From contig PKXB01000223.1 of the NCBI GenBank assembly GCA_003133345.1, positions 14,844 through 29,941 of the forward strand: a DNA stretch of 15,098 nucleotides. The letters are read 5' to 3'. The notes under the pieces are model-generated. The model saw only the letters and a list, made by a program, of their open reading frames with translations, was not told the DNA's origin and searched no databases. This DNA is from Hyphomicrobiales bacterium. GTDB taxonomy: Bacteria > Pseudomonadota > Alphaproteobacteria > Rhizobiales > Xanthobacteraceae. Below are positions 8,039 through 14,889 of this stretch, piece after piece. The translations under genes and the position numbers were made by a program. Each line of letters opens with the position of its first letter. Positions within the stretch are counted from its first letter, which is position 1.

Positions 8039-8069
8039 AAAAAAAGACCCCGGGAAAATCCCGGGGTCT
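8039..8069 (-). terminator. Rho-independent terminator on the minus strand
   Basis: Perfect 10-bp stem AGACCCCGGG (8045-8054) and CCCGGGGTCT (8060-8069) around AAAAT. On the minus strand the stem is followed by a T run (complement of A8039-8045), the classic intrinsic terminator layout, placed about 30 bp after the porin pseudogene's final codon. On the plus strand there is no T run after the stem, so it would be at best weak for cca, whose stop lies just 4 bases before the A run. Confidence 0.88.
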
Positions 8070-8098
8070 GGATCGATTGGTGGTTGGCGCCGCGTATC

Positions 8099-8585
8099 CT
8101 AGTGCATGTTGAACAGCCAGCTCACTCGGGCGCGCACCACGTCGGTGGTGACCTTTACATTCGGATAGAGCGAGTCATACTGCATATTGCTACTTCCGAA
8201 ATCGGCATGCAGATATTCAGCACCGATGAATGAGGTGATCCCAGACCGCGTATTCGGCGCCGGCGCCCACGATCCATCCGGTACGGTCGCTGGTGTCTCA
8301 GAAAGTAGTTGTGGCGTTCACTGTTGAGCCTTCGAAGGTCGTCCACGCCACGCCACCGGTTCCGTAGACCAGGAAGCGATCGAATGCGACACCCAAGCGT
8401 CCGCGCGCGGAGAACTGGTGGTTGAGTTCGGTGTTACAAGTGAACGTCGGATTGGCGCAGGCGGCGCTCGCCTTAAGATTGAGCCAGTCACCGTCGACTT
8501 CGGCACCCAGTACGATCTGGTTCCACTGATAATTGAAGCCAACCTGGCCGCCGAAGGCGCCGCCATTAGCAGGCCACTCGAGGCA
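8099..8585 (-). pseudogene. Remnant of Omp25/Omp31-type outer membrane porin
   Basis: Seen on the minus strand: typical beta-barrel text such as GGAFGGQVGFNYQWNQIVLG and RLGVAFDRFLVYGTGGVAW, then an in-frame TGA (8298-8300). The same frame continues as DRTGWIVGAGAEYAVWDHLI until a tandem ATGA-ATGA (8226-8233) shifts the frame. The C-terminus resumes in another frame as GAEYLHADFGSSNMQYDSLY and ends WLFNMH with TAG at 8099-8101. The upstream part has no signal peptide or first barrel strands; before about position 8585 the text is unrecognisable. Known: these small porins (PF13505-type) are about 200-280 aa with a signal peptide. Inferred: a gene copy that lost its 5' end and then gained a nonsense codon and a 4-bp duplication, leaving an intact terminator. 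Confidence 0.85.
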
Positions 8586-8979
8586 AGCGCGCCAGGCCGT
8601 CATTGAACAGTTTAGCGCTAGTTCCGCATCGAATCCGCGCCTATGTTGCGTTTGGGTGACAGACATAAAAAGCGGTCGCCTTAGGCCTTTTTCGCCGTTA
8701 GGCGCATCCATTGGCGGGGTAACTCATTAGGGCGCCTGGTCTTTTTAAGGTCTGCCGTACGGACCGGACTTTGTCGCCGAATAAATGCCGAGCGGGCTAC
8801 CTCCAGACAACGCATTTTCGCCGCAAGGACCGCTTTGCGCGCTGCCATTAGCGGGCGCGTTGCGTGCGATAGGTGTCAAGATTCACCGGCTTGACCCGCG
8901 CATTGCGCTTCGGCAGGCAGCTTGGGCGCGCGCTTACGGTACGTACTTGGGCACGCGCCGTGCCGCCGCGATTGACCTC
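8586..8979. other. Gene-free stretch between porin remnant and permease
   Basis: About 390 bp with no recognisable coding signal on either strand. An open frame runs upstream of the permease from 8785, but its sequence (ending KIHRLDPRIALRQA...) looks like no permease N-terminus. The 9-base word GCCATTAGC occurs at 8562-8570 and again at 8843-8851, with looser relatives (GCCTTAGGC, GCCGTTAGGC, TCATTAGGGC) between. Inverted AAAAAG/CTTTTT and a weak hairpin near 8749-8765 are visible. It probably includes debris from the event that removed the porin's 5' end, and it must also hold the permease promoter, which I could not identify. Confidence 0.5.
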
Positions 8980-9738
8980 ATGAACGTGCTCTCTGGCTTC
9001 GCCGACATTTCGCTCTGGCAGCTTGCGCTGGTCGCGGGCGTTGCGTTGTTTGCCTCGATCGTCGGCGGCGTGTCGGGCTACGGCACCGGCGCGCTGATGC
9101 CGCTGGTGCTGGTGCCGCTGGTCGGCGCCGAACCGGTGGTGCCGATCATCGCCATCTCGGCGCTGTTCAACAATACGAGCCGGCTCACCGCCTTCCGCAG
9201 CTATGCCGATTTCCGGCGCGCCGGAATTGTGCTCGCCTTTGCGGTGCCGACCTGCGTGCTCGGCGCCTGGGGCTATACGCGGCTCTCCAGCGCCGGCGCG
9301 GCGCTGGTGATCGGCGCCATGCTGATCCTCAGCGTGCCGCTGCGCCGGCATTTGAAGCGGCGCGATTTCCGCGTCGGCGACAAAGGGCTGGCGTTAGGCA
9401 GCCTCGGCTATGGCGTGGTTGTCGGCGGCACCGCCGGCTCGGGCGTGATCTTGCTCTCGCTGCTGATGGCGGCGGGCGTGCAGGGCGCCGGCGTCATCGC
9501 CACCGACGCGGCGGTGTCAATCGTGATCGGCGTGGTGAAGACTTCCGTATTCGGGCTGGCCGGCGTGCTCACCGCGCAGGTGGTGGCCTTCGCGCTGCTG
9601 ATCGGCATCGTCGCGTTGCCGGGCGCGTTTCTGGCCAAGGCTTTCGTCGAGCGCATGCCGGTGCACGTGCACACGGCGATCCTCGACGCGGTGGTGCTGC
9701 TGGGCGGCGTCGTGATGGTGGCGGCGGCGCTGCGATAG
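8980..9738 (+). CDS. Sulfite exporter TauE/SafE family permease (252 aa)
   Basis: Seen: a very hydrophobic protein with about 7-8 membrane segments in two halves, with FASIVGGVSGYGTGALMPLV near the N-terminus and VVGGTAGSGVILLSLLMAAG opening the second half, the glycine-rich internal repeat of the TauE/SafE (DUF81) family. Known: members transport sulfite, sulfoacetate, taurine-derived or other small organic anions across the inner membrane; the substrate cannot be read from sequence. The ATG at 8980 is chosen because the recognisable first helix starts soon after it. The longer frame back to 8785 adds an unlikely arginine-rich leader. No good ribosome site precedes 8980, so the start is uncertain. 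It is a single-gene unit: a decayed porin lies upstream on the other strand, and hemF converges from downstream. Confidence 0.85.
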   Translation: MNVLSGFADISLWQLALVAGVALFASIVGGVSGYGTGALMPLVLVPLVGAEPVVPIIAISALFNNTSRLTAFRSYADFRRAGIVLAFAVPTCVLGAWGYTRLSSAGAALVIGAMLILSVPLRRHLKRRDFRVGDKGLALGSLGYGVVVGGTAGSGVILLSLLMAAGVQGAGVIATDAAVSIVIGVVKTSVFGLAGVLTAQVVAFALLIGIVALPGAFLAKAFVERMPVHVHTAILDAVVLLGGVVMVAAALR

Positions 9739-9746
9739 TTTATTTT

Positions 9747-9795
9747 GCGCATGATCTTATCCGAAAACCGGTTCCCACTTTTCGGGATCATGCGC
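9747..9795 (-). repeat. 49-bp palindromic repeat, copy 2
   Basis: Exact reverse complement of the repeat at 5596-5644 (same 10-bp outer and 7-bp inner arms, 4-base bulge, 11-base loop). Read on the minus strand it begins on the base immediately after the hemF TAA stop (9796-9798), so its position and orientation relative to its gene match copy 1. It also lies only 8 bases after the stop of the convergent permease gene, and could therefore serve both transcripts as a 3' hairpin. Confidence 0.9.
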
Positions 9796-10752
9796 TTACG
9801 GCCACTTCACCACCGGCGGCATGGAGGACAGGATCGACTCCACATTGCCGCCGGTGCGCAGGCCGAAAATCGTGCCGCGGTCGTACAGCAGGTTGAACTC
9901 CACGTAGCGGCCGCGGCGGATCAACTGTTCGTCGCGCTCGGCCTCGCTCCAGGGCGTCGCGAAGTTTTTCCGCACCAGTTCGGGATAGACGCGCAGGAAT
10001 GCGCGGCCGACATCTTGCGTGAAGGCAAAACTCGCGTCCCAATCGGTCTCGAGATAGTCGTAGAAAATTCCGCCGATGCCGCGCGGCTCATCGCGGTGCT
10101 TGAGGTGGAAATATTCGTCGCACCATTTTTTGTATTTGTCGTAGGGCGCGACTTGTGGATGCGCATCGCAGGCCGAGCGCATGGCGGCGTGAAAGGCGAT
10201 GCTGTCCGGATCGCTTTGCGTGCGGCGCGCATCGAGCACCGGCGTCAGATCGGCGCCGCCGCCGAACCAGGCTTTGCTGGTGACCACAAAGCGCGTGTTC
10301 ATGTGCCCCGCCGGCACATGCGGATTTTGCGGATGCGCGATCAGCGAAATGCCGGAGGCCCAGAAGCGCGGATCGTCGGCGGCGCCCGGGATCTCCTTGC
10401 GGAATTCCGGCGCGAACTCGCCATGCACGGTCGAACAATGCACGCCGACCTTCTCGAACACGCGCCCGCGCATCAGCGCCATCACGCCGCCGCCGCCATC
10501 CGGGTCGGCTTTAGCCGACCCGGCATTTGAATTGCCGATCTCGGGTAAACCCGAGATCGGTTGCTGGCCGCTGTGATCGGTGCGGCTCCAGGGCGTGCGT
10601 GTGAAGCGGCCGGCCGGTTTTTGTGCGAGCGGCGCGCTTGCCGGCAGCGCATCCTCGACGGCTTCGAGCGCAGCGCAGACATCGTCGCGCAGCGTCTCGA
10701 ACCAGGTCCGCGCGCGGGTCTTACGGGCTTCGATGGGCGTAGAGTCCATCAT
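9796..10752 (-). CDS. hemF: Oxygen-dependent coproporphyrinogen III oxidase (318 aa) with in-frame palindromic insert
   Basis: Catalyses the O2-dependent oxidative decarboxylation of coproporphyrinogen III to protoporphyrinogen IX in haem synthesis; soluble homodimer in the family. Seen: [20 protein letters not shown] (residues 86-105), [61 protein letters not shown] and [20 protein letters not shown], all hallmark HemF blocks. The C-terminus ends MPPVVKWP, shorter than the E. coli enzyme. Start: ATG at 10752 overlaps the TGA of the preceding gene (ATGA); ATG 10749 is the next codon. Odd: between [10 protein letters not shown] (53-62) and GGGG (86-89) there are about 20 extra residues, encoded by two perfect DNA palindromes. 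The frame is kept and all known catalytic blocks remain, so the enzyme is probably active. Last gene of the trmL operon. Confidence 0.95.
   Translation of the reverse strand: MMDSTPIEARKTRARTWFETLRDDVCAALEAVEDALPASAPLAQKPAGRFTRTPWSRTDHSGQQPISGLPEIGNSNAGSAKADPDGGGGVMALMRGRVFEKVGVHCSTVHGEFAPEFRKEIPGAADDPRFWASGISLIAHPQNPHVPAGHMNTRFVVTSKAWFGGGADLTPVLDARRTQSDPDSIAFHAAMRSACDAHPQVAPYDKYKKWCDEYFHLKHRDEPRGIGGIFYDYLETDWDASFAFTQDVGRAFLRVYPELVRKNFATPWSEAERDEQLIRRGRYVEFNLLYDRGTIFGLRTGGNVESILSSMPPVVKWP
10501..10560. repeat. Two-hairpin palindromic element inside hemF
   Basis: Two perfect palindromes: CGGGTCGGCT-TT-AGCCGACCCG (10501-10522; 10-bp stem) and CCGATCTCGGGT-AA-ACCCGAGATCGG (10535-10560; 12-bp stem), joined by 12 A/T-richer bases. 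The unit is 60 bp, a multiple of three, and codes for hemF residues 65-84 ([20 protein letters not shown]). No other such structure occurs in the coding sequence around it. It resembles REP doublets and, in behaviour, the Rickettsia palindromic elements that insert within genes. Confidence 0.85.
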
Positions 10753-11240
10753 TTGATCCCGAGTTTGGCCTTGGCCGCGCCGAGGTCGCCGGTGGTGAAG
10801 CCTTGCGCGCAATCGCGGTCGAACTCGGCGACCGCGGCGTCGTAGGCCTTTTGCTTTTGCTGGTAGAGCGGGAATTCAGCCTGGAACTGTTTCGGCAGCT
10901 GCTCGTGGCGGATCAGCTGGTGCTGGAAATCGTTGAGCCCCGGCTCGTCATAGCCGCCCAGCCTCGGCAGCTCGGCGTCGATCTGGTTTTGCAGGAACAT
11001 ACCTTCGGCGGCGAGCCGGTCGATGGCGGCGATCTCGGTGTCGATCGCGCTGCCGGTGCGGTCGAGCTCGCGCGCCAGCCGCAGGCAGGCTTGCAGCGCC
11101 AGGCTCGTCATCGCTGGCTGGCCGGCATCGACCGGCGCGCGCGCCAGCAATTCGGCCAGCAGCGGGCGCGCGGCATCGGCTTCGCTCGCGGTCAAGACGA
11201 GCGTGGCTGTGAAAACGAGCAATGCCACTCGACGATTCAC
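10749..11240 (-). CDS. Hypothetical exported protein (163 aa)
   Basis: Not recognised as a named family. Seen: a signal peptide (RR then a hydrophobic core, residues 5-18, likely cleavage near ADA-AR at 23/24). The mature part is mostly helical, rich in Ala, Leu, Gln and Glu, and has exactly two cysteines (C52, C144) that could form a disulfide after export. The GTG start at 11240 overlaps the TGA of the 54-aa ORF (GTGA), and its own TGA overlaps the hemF ATG, so all three are translationally coupled. Inferred: a small periplasmic protein made together with HemF. Whether it has a role in haem or cytochrome biogenesis is speculation from position alone. Coding status is strongly supported by the double overlap and signal peptide. 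Confidence 0.8.
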   Translation of the reverse strand: MNRRVALLVFTATLVLTASEADAARPLLAELLARAPVDAGQPAMTSLALQACLRLARELDRTGSAIDTEIAAIDRLAAEGMFLQNQIDAELPRLGGYDEPGLNDFQHQLIRHEQLPKQFQAEFPLYQQKQKAYDAAVAEFDRDCAQGFTTGDLGAAKAKLGIK

Positions 11241-11401
11241 TCGGCGTCCCGTTTTTCGTCTGATAGCCTAAGATTGGGGAAACGTACGCGCCGCGCTTTG
11301 CTTAAGTCCACATAGTCAGTGGAATCGTGGCTTTCCCAGAATGCTCGTTCCTCCGCTTCGTCGCGGAATTTTGGAATCGGTTTAAGTTTGTCTTGCGCCA
11401 T
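11237..11401 (-). CDS. 54-aa CopG-family antitoxin-like peptide (N-terminal half only)
   Basis: A small ORF starting at ATG 11401 with a strong ribosome site, GGAGG, 5 bases upstream (complement of 11407-11411). Seen: KPIPKFRDEAEERAFWESHD (residues 7-26), then STDYVDLSKARRVRFPNL. This closely matches, from memory, the N-terminal block of CopG-type antitoxins (PF12441), where KxIPxFxxEAEExxFWxxHDxTDY precedes a ribbon-helix-helix DNA-binding segment. Here the protein stops about 10 residues after RFPNL, so that segment is missing, and no BrnT-like toxin is adjacent. It lies 18 bp after the trmL stop and overlaps the next gene's GTG (GTGA). It may be a vestigial antitoxin fragment or a short protein with a different role. 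Coding evidence is good; function uncertain. Confidence 0.75.
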   Translation of the reverse strand: MAQDKLKPIPKFRDEAEERAFWESHDSTDYVDLSKARRVRFPNLRLSDEKRDAE

Positions 11402-11419
11402 AGCGACCTCCAGGCGCCA

Positions 11420-11923
11420 TTATACACCGTGCGCCGTGAGGAAGCCCCCCGTCTGCCGCAGCGCCTCGCCGGCGACCAGCGCCGCGGCCATCGCCACGTT
11501 GAGCGAGCGCAGGCCCTTAGCGATGGGAATACGCAGGCGGGCATCGGCGGCTGCATGCACAGGCTCCGGCACGCCGGCGCTTTCGCGGCCGAATAGCAGC
11601 ACCTGGTCGTCGCGGAAGTTATGGTCGAGATAGGAAGTTTCGGCGGTGGTGGTGAGCAGCACCAGCTTAAGCCGCTCGGAGCCTCGCCAGTCCTCGAAGG
11701 CTTGGAACGAGCCATGGCGGGTGAGGGCGACCTGGTCGAGGTAGTCCATGCCGGCCCGCCGAAAGGCGCGGTCGGTGACCGGGAAGCCGGCCGGCTCGAT
11801 GATATGCGCCTCTAGCCGCAAGCAGGCGCAGAGCCGCAGAATCGTCCCGGTGTTCTGGGGGATATCGGGCTCGTAAAGGGCGATCTGTATCGGCCGGCCT
11901 GCCAGTTTTTCACCCGGTTCCAA
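11420..11923 (-). CDS. trmL: tRNA (cytidine(34)-2'-O)-methyltransferase, SPOUT family (167 aa)
   Basis: Transfers a methyl group from S-adenosylmethionine to the 2'-OH of the wobble nucleotide (C34/cmnm5U34) of certain tRNA-Leu species. Seen: IQIALYEPDIPQNTGTILRL (residues 12-31), the N-terminal strand and helix of TrmL, and the SPOUT knot motifs VLLFGRESAGVPE and IPIAKGLRSLNVAMAAALVA near the C-terminus. The length fits the minimal SPOUT dimer (about 155-170 aa). The start is TTG 11923: an in-frame stop lies 5 codons upstream and no ATG or GTG precedes the conserved domain. First gene of the operon continuing to hemF; divergent from petA, an arrangement familiar in rhizobia. Confidence 0.92.
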   Translation of the reverse strand: MEPGEKLAGRPIQIALYEPDIPQNTGTILRLCACLRLEAHIIEPAGFPVTDRAFRRAGMDYLDQVALTRHGSFQAFEDWRGSERLKLVLLTTTAETSYLDHNFRDDQVLLFGRESAGVPEPVHAAADARLRIPIAKGLRSLNVAMAAALVAGEALRQTGGFLTAHGV

Positions 11924-12143
11924 GGCTAAATCGCTCTAGACGAACGGCTTATGCGCCTAATAGGGACTGCGGCGATAGCGGGCTTGCACTCCCACCACAA
12001 GGGTGCCAATAAAACGCCACCGTAGCGCCGTCCTGCCTTACCCAGGGCTGCCGCAACCGGTCCGCCCCGCCGCCGCGGGACTTGTCCTGCCGGCTTAAAG
12101 CCGCGGGCGGATGACTAAGCAGCCGGGGGAGAGGGCTCAAGAC
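11924..12143. promoter_or_regulatory. Divergent region between trmL and petABC
   Basis: About 220 bp that should contain promoters for both operons. The best plus-strand candidate by eye is TTGCAC (11984-11989), a 17-bp spacer, then CAATAA (12007-12012); the -10 is poor, so this is tentative. No candidate was settled for trmL. A short GGCTT/AAGCC dyad lies at 12092-12102, near the petA start. No known regulator site (FixK/FNR-type TTGAT-N4-ATCAA) was spotted. Confidence 0.3.
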
Positions 12144-12671
12144 GTGACGACCGTGTCTTCAGCGGAGCATTCGCGACGCGACTTTCTTTATATCGCCACC
12201 GGCGCCGTCGGCGTGGTGGGCGCAGCCGCGGCCCTGGTGCCGCTGATCGCGCAAATGAATCCCGACGCCTCGACCATTGCCGCGGGCGCGCCGGTCGAAA
12301 TCGATCTGGCGCCGATCGCCGACGGGCAGATCGTCAAGGTGTTCTGGCGCTCAAAGCCGATCTTCATCTCCCACCGCACCAAGAAGGACATCGAGGAAGC
12401 GCAGAAGGTCGACGTGGCCAACCTGCCCGATCCCGAGCCGGACTCAGAGCGCGTCAAGCAGGGCCATGACCAATGGCTGGTCGTCATCGGCATCTGCACC
12501 CATCTCGGCTGCATCCCGCTCGCCCACCAGGGCGAATATGACGGCTGGTTCTGCCCCTGCCACGGCTCGCAATACGACACCGCCGGCCGCATCCGCAAAG
12601 GCCCGGCGCCGAAGAATCTCCCGCTGCCGCCCTACGCATTCATCTCCGACACCAAGATCCGGATCGGCTGA
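12144..12671 (+). CDS. petA: Ubiquinol-cytochrome c reductase Rieske iron-sulfur subunit (175 aa)
   Basis: Carries the [2Fe-2S] cluster that takes the first electron from ubiquinol at the Qo site and passes it to cytochrome c1. Seen (numbered from 12144): a twin-arginine motif SRRDFL (10-15) before a single membrane anchor (about 16-36), then the cluster-binding boxes CTHLGC (C118, H120, C123) and CPCHGS (C137, C139, H140). C118, H120, C137 and H140 are expected ligands; C123 and C139 the disulfide. The start is a choice: GTG 12144 gives an N-terminus like rhizobial homologues and has a GGGAGAGGG tract about 9 bases upstream. ATG 12111 in the same frame would add 11 residues with a weaker ribosome site. 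First gene of petABC; petB follows after 31 bp. Confidence 0.94.
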   Translation: MTTVSSAEHSRRDFLYIATGAVGVVGAAAALVPLIAQMNPDASTIAAGAPVEIDLAPIADGQIVKVFWRSKPIFISHRTKKDIEEAQKVDVANLPDPEPDSERVKQGHDQWLVVIGICTHLGCIPLAHQGEYDGWFCPCHGSQYDTAGRIRKGPAPKNLPLPPYAFISDTKIRIG

Positions 12672-12702
12672 TCCGCGACGGATTGTTCTTGAAGGTTCGA
12701 TT

Positions 12703-13929
12703 ATGAGCGGACACGCGACCTACCAGCCGACCAATCGCGTTTTGCAATGGCTCGAGAAGCGGCTGCCGATCGGCGGCCTGGTTCATTCCTCGTTCATCGC
12801 CTATCCGACGCCGCGCAACCTGAACTACTGGTGGGCCTTCGGCGGCATCCTGTCGTTCATGCTGGGTGTGCAGATCATAACCGGCATCGTGCTGGCGATG
12901 CACTACACGCCGCATGTCGACATGGCCTTCAAGTCGATTGAGATCGTCATGCGTGACGTCAACTTCGGTTGGCTGCTGCGCTACCTGCACGCCAACGGCG
13001 CCGCGATGTTCTTCCTCGCCGTCTACATCCACATGTTCCGCGGCCTGTATTACGGGTCGTACAAGGAGCCGCGCGAGGTGCTCTGGATCCTCGGCGTCAT
13101 TCTCTACCTTTTGATGATGGCCACCGGCTTCATGGGCTACGTGCTGGTCTGGGGGCAGATGAGCTTCTGGGCGGCGACCGTGATCACCAATTTGTTCTCC
13201 GCCATACCCGGCGTCGGCGACGCCATCGTCACCTGGCTGTGGGGCGGCTACGCGGTCGGCAATCCGACGCTCAATCGCTTCTACTCGCTGCACTACCTGC
13301 TGCCGTTCGTGATCGCCGGTGTGGTGGTGCTGCACGTCTGGGCGCTGCACGTGACGGGTCAGAACAATCCAACCGGTATCGAGCCGAAGTCGGACCAGGA
13401 CACGGTGTCGTTCACGCCCTATGCGACCATCAAGGACGGCTTCCTGATGGTGTGCTTTTGCATCCTATTTGCCTGGTTCGTGTTCTACATCCCGAACTTC
13501 CTCGGCCATTCCGACAACTACATCCCGGCCAATCCGGCGGTGACGCCGTCGGAAATCGTGCCCGAATGGTATTACTTGCCGTTCTACGCCATCCTGCGCT
13601 CGATCCCGAACAAGCTGCTCGGCGTGATCGCGCTGTTCGGTTCGATCGGCATTCTGGCATTCCTGCCCTGGCTCGACACCTCGAAGGTGCGCTCGGCGCG
13701 CTATCGGCCGCTGTTCCGGCAGTTTTTCTGGCTGTTCGTGATCGCGGCCGTCGGGCTCGGCTGGCTCGGCACCAAGCCGCCGGAGGGCATCTATGTCATC
13801 CTCGCGCGCATCTTAACGTTCTACTACTTCGCCTTTTTCCTGATCGTCCTGCCGCTGCTCGGCATCTTCGAGAAGACCAAGCCGCTGCCGAATTCGATTT
13901 CGGAATCGGTTCTGGGCGCCAAGGCGTGA
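12703..13929 (+). CDS. petB: Cytochrome b subunit of the bc1 complex (408 aa)
   Basis: Membrane core of ubiquinol-cytochrome c reductase; binds haems bL and bH and forms the Qo and Qi quinone sites. Seen: haem-ligand pairs H96/H110 (helix B) and H197/H211 (helix D), each with 13 residues between them as in true bc1 complexes, and the Qo motif PEWY (287-290) followed by YLPFYAIL. Eight hydrophobic helices are readable and the length is typical. ATG 12703 has GAAGG about 8 bases upstream. The gene ends in its own TGA (13927-13929) and petC starts in a different frame within 10 bases, so the fused cytochrome b/c1 gene (fbcH) of Bradyrhizobium and Rhodopseudomonas is absent here. All functional residues look intact. 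Confidence 0.96.
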   Translation: MSGHATYQPTNRVLQWLEKRLPIGGLVHSSFIAYPTPRNLNYWWAFGGILSFMLGVQIITGIVLAMHYTPHVDMAFKSIEIVMRDVNFGWLLRYLHANGAAMFFLAVYIHMFRGLYYGSYKEPREVLWILGVILYLLMMATGFMGYVLVWGQMSFWAATVITNLFSAIPGVGDAIVTWLWGGYAVGNPTLNRFYSLHYLLPFVIAGVVVLHVWALHVTGQNNPTGIEPKSDQDTVSFTPYATIKDGFLMVCFCILFAWFVFYIPNFLGHSDNYIPANPAVTPSEIVPEWYYLPFYAILRSIPNKLLGVIALFGSIGILAFLPWLDTSKVRSARYRPLFRQFFWLFVIAAVGLGWLGTKPPEGIYVILARILTFYYFAFFLIVLPLLGIFEKTKPLPNSISESVLGAKA

Positions 13930-13937
13930 GGATGGTC

Positions 13938-14768
13938 ATGAACATACAGCGCCCCATCTTCGCCCTTGTCCTCGCCGGTTCGCTGGCCGCCATGGCGCTG
14001 CCCGCGTCCGCACAGTTGACCGAGCAGGTGCCGCCACCGCGGCTGAAATGGTCGTTCGCCGGCCCGTTCGGAAAATACGACCAGGCGCAGCTGCAGCGCG
14101 GTTTCAAGATCTACCGCGAGGTCTGCGCGAACTGCCATTCGATGGACATGCTCTCGTTCCGCAATCTGGCGGACGCGGGCGGTCCCGGTTTCAGCGAGGC
14201 GCAGGCCGAGGCGGTGGCGGCCGAATACAAGGTCAAGGACCTCGACGATCTCGGCAATCCGATCGAGCGGGCCGGCCGGCTGGCGGACCATTTCCCGGCG
14301 CCGTTCGCGAATGAACTTGCGGCGAAGGCGACCCACGGCGTCGCCCCGCCCGACATGTCGACGCTGGCCAAGGCGCGCAGCTACAGCCGAGGCTTTCCCT
14401 GGTTCGTGTTCGACATGGTCACGCAATACCAGGAGCACGGCCCGGATTACATCGCCGCCTATCTCAATGGCTACAAGGACGCGCCGAAGGGCTTCGTTCT
14501 GCCGGAGGGCGGCCACTACAATGAATATTTCCCCGGCCATACCACCGCCATGCCGCCGCCGCTGCAAGCGGGGCAGGTGACCTATGACGACGCTTCGCCG
14601 CAGACCGCGGAACAGTATTCCAAGGACGCGGCGGCGTTCCTGATGTGGGCGGCCGAGCCGCACCTCGACGCGCGCAAGCGCATCGGCTTCCAGGTGATGA
14701 TCTTCCTGATCGTGCTGGCCGGGCTCATGTACTTCACCAAGAAGAAGGTGTGGTCGGCGGTGCACTGA
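13938..14768 (+). CDS. petC: Cytochrome c1 subunit of the bc1 complex (276 aa)
   Basis: Membrane-anchored c-type cytochrome that takes electrons from the Rieske protein and reduces soluble cytochrome c in the periplasm. Seen: a signal peptide ending PASA-Q (about 25 residues), the haem-attachment motif CANCH (C63-H67), the region around TAMPPPLQAG that supplies the axial Met, and a C-terminal membrane anchor (FQVMIFLIVLAGLMYF) followed by lysines on the cytoplasmic side. Start: ATG 13938 has GAGG ending 6 bases upstream; ATG 13932 (two residues longer, with AAGG upstream) is nearly as good. It follows petB almost without a gap, so it is co-transcribed and probably coupled. A palindromic repeat lies directly downstream. 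Confidence 0.95.
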   Translation: MNIQRPIFALVLAGSLAAMALPASAQLTEQVPPPRLKWSFAGPFGKYDQAQLQRGFKIYREVCANCHSMDMLSFRNLADAGGPGFSEAQAEAVAAEYKVKDLDDLGNPIERAGRLADHFPAPFANELAAKATHGVAPPDMSTLAKARSYSRGFPWFVFDMVTQYQEHGPDYIAAYLNGYKDAPKGFVLPEGGHYNEYFPGHTTAMPPPLQAGQVTYDDASPQTAEQYSKDAAAFLMWAAEPHLDARKRIGFQVMIFLIVLAGLMYFTKKKVWSAVH

Positions 14769-14777
14769 CTTTCTTTG

Positions 14778-14863
14778 TCATGCCCGGGCTTGACCCGGGC
14801 ATCCATTCGGCTGTCCAAATTGTTTCATCGCTTCATGGATTGCCGGGTCAAGCCCGGCAATGA
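14778..14863. repeat. 86-bp double-hairpin intergenic repeat after petC
   Basis: Two hairpins: ATGCCCGGG/CCCGGGCAT (14780-14802, loop CTTGA) and ATTGCCGGG/CCCGGCAAT (14839-14861, loop TCAAG). The left 28 bases (14778-14805) and right 28 bases (14836-14863) are also inverted repeats of each other with four mismatches, and the loop CTTGA matches the complement of the other. This is the look of a mobile REP-type element. It starts 9 bases after the petC stop and may serve as transcript 3' end; no T run follows either hairpin. Confidence 0.85.
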
Positions 14864-14889
14864 CGAGAACGATTGGCAGTGATGGCATC

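Noticed and set aside
8692..8704. GTTAGGCGC resembling an integron attC end
   Set aside because: No partner RYYYAAC core was found at the right distance upstream, and there is no cassette-like gene or integrase.
8785..8979. 65-residue N-terminal extension of the TauE/SafE permease
   Set aside because: The extension is Arg-rich with no membrane-protein character; the typical first helix begins just after ATG 8980.
12969..14768. Single 599-codon frame suggesting one gene from within petB to the end of petC
   Set aside because: Its first 320 codons are the wrong frame of petB; only the part from 13932 or 13938 is cytochrome c1.
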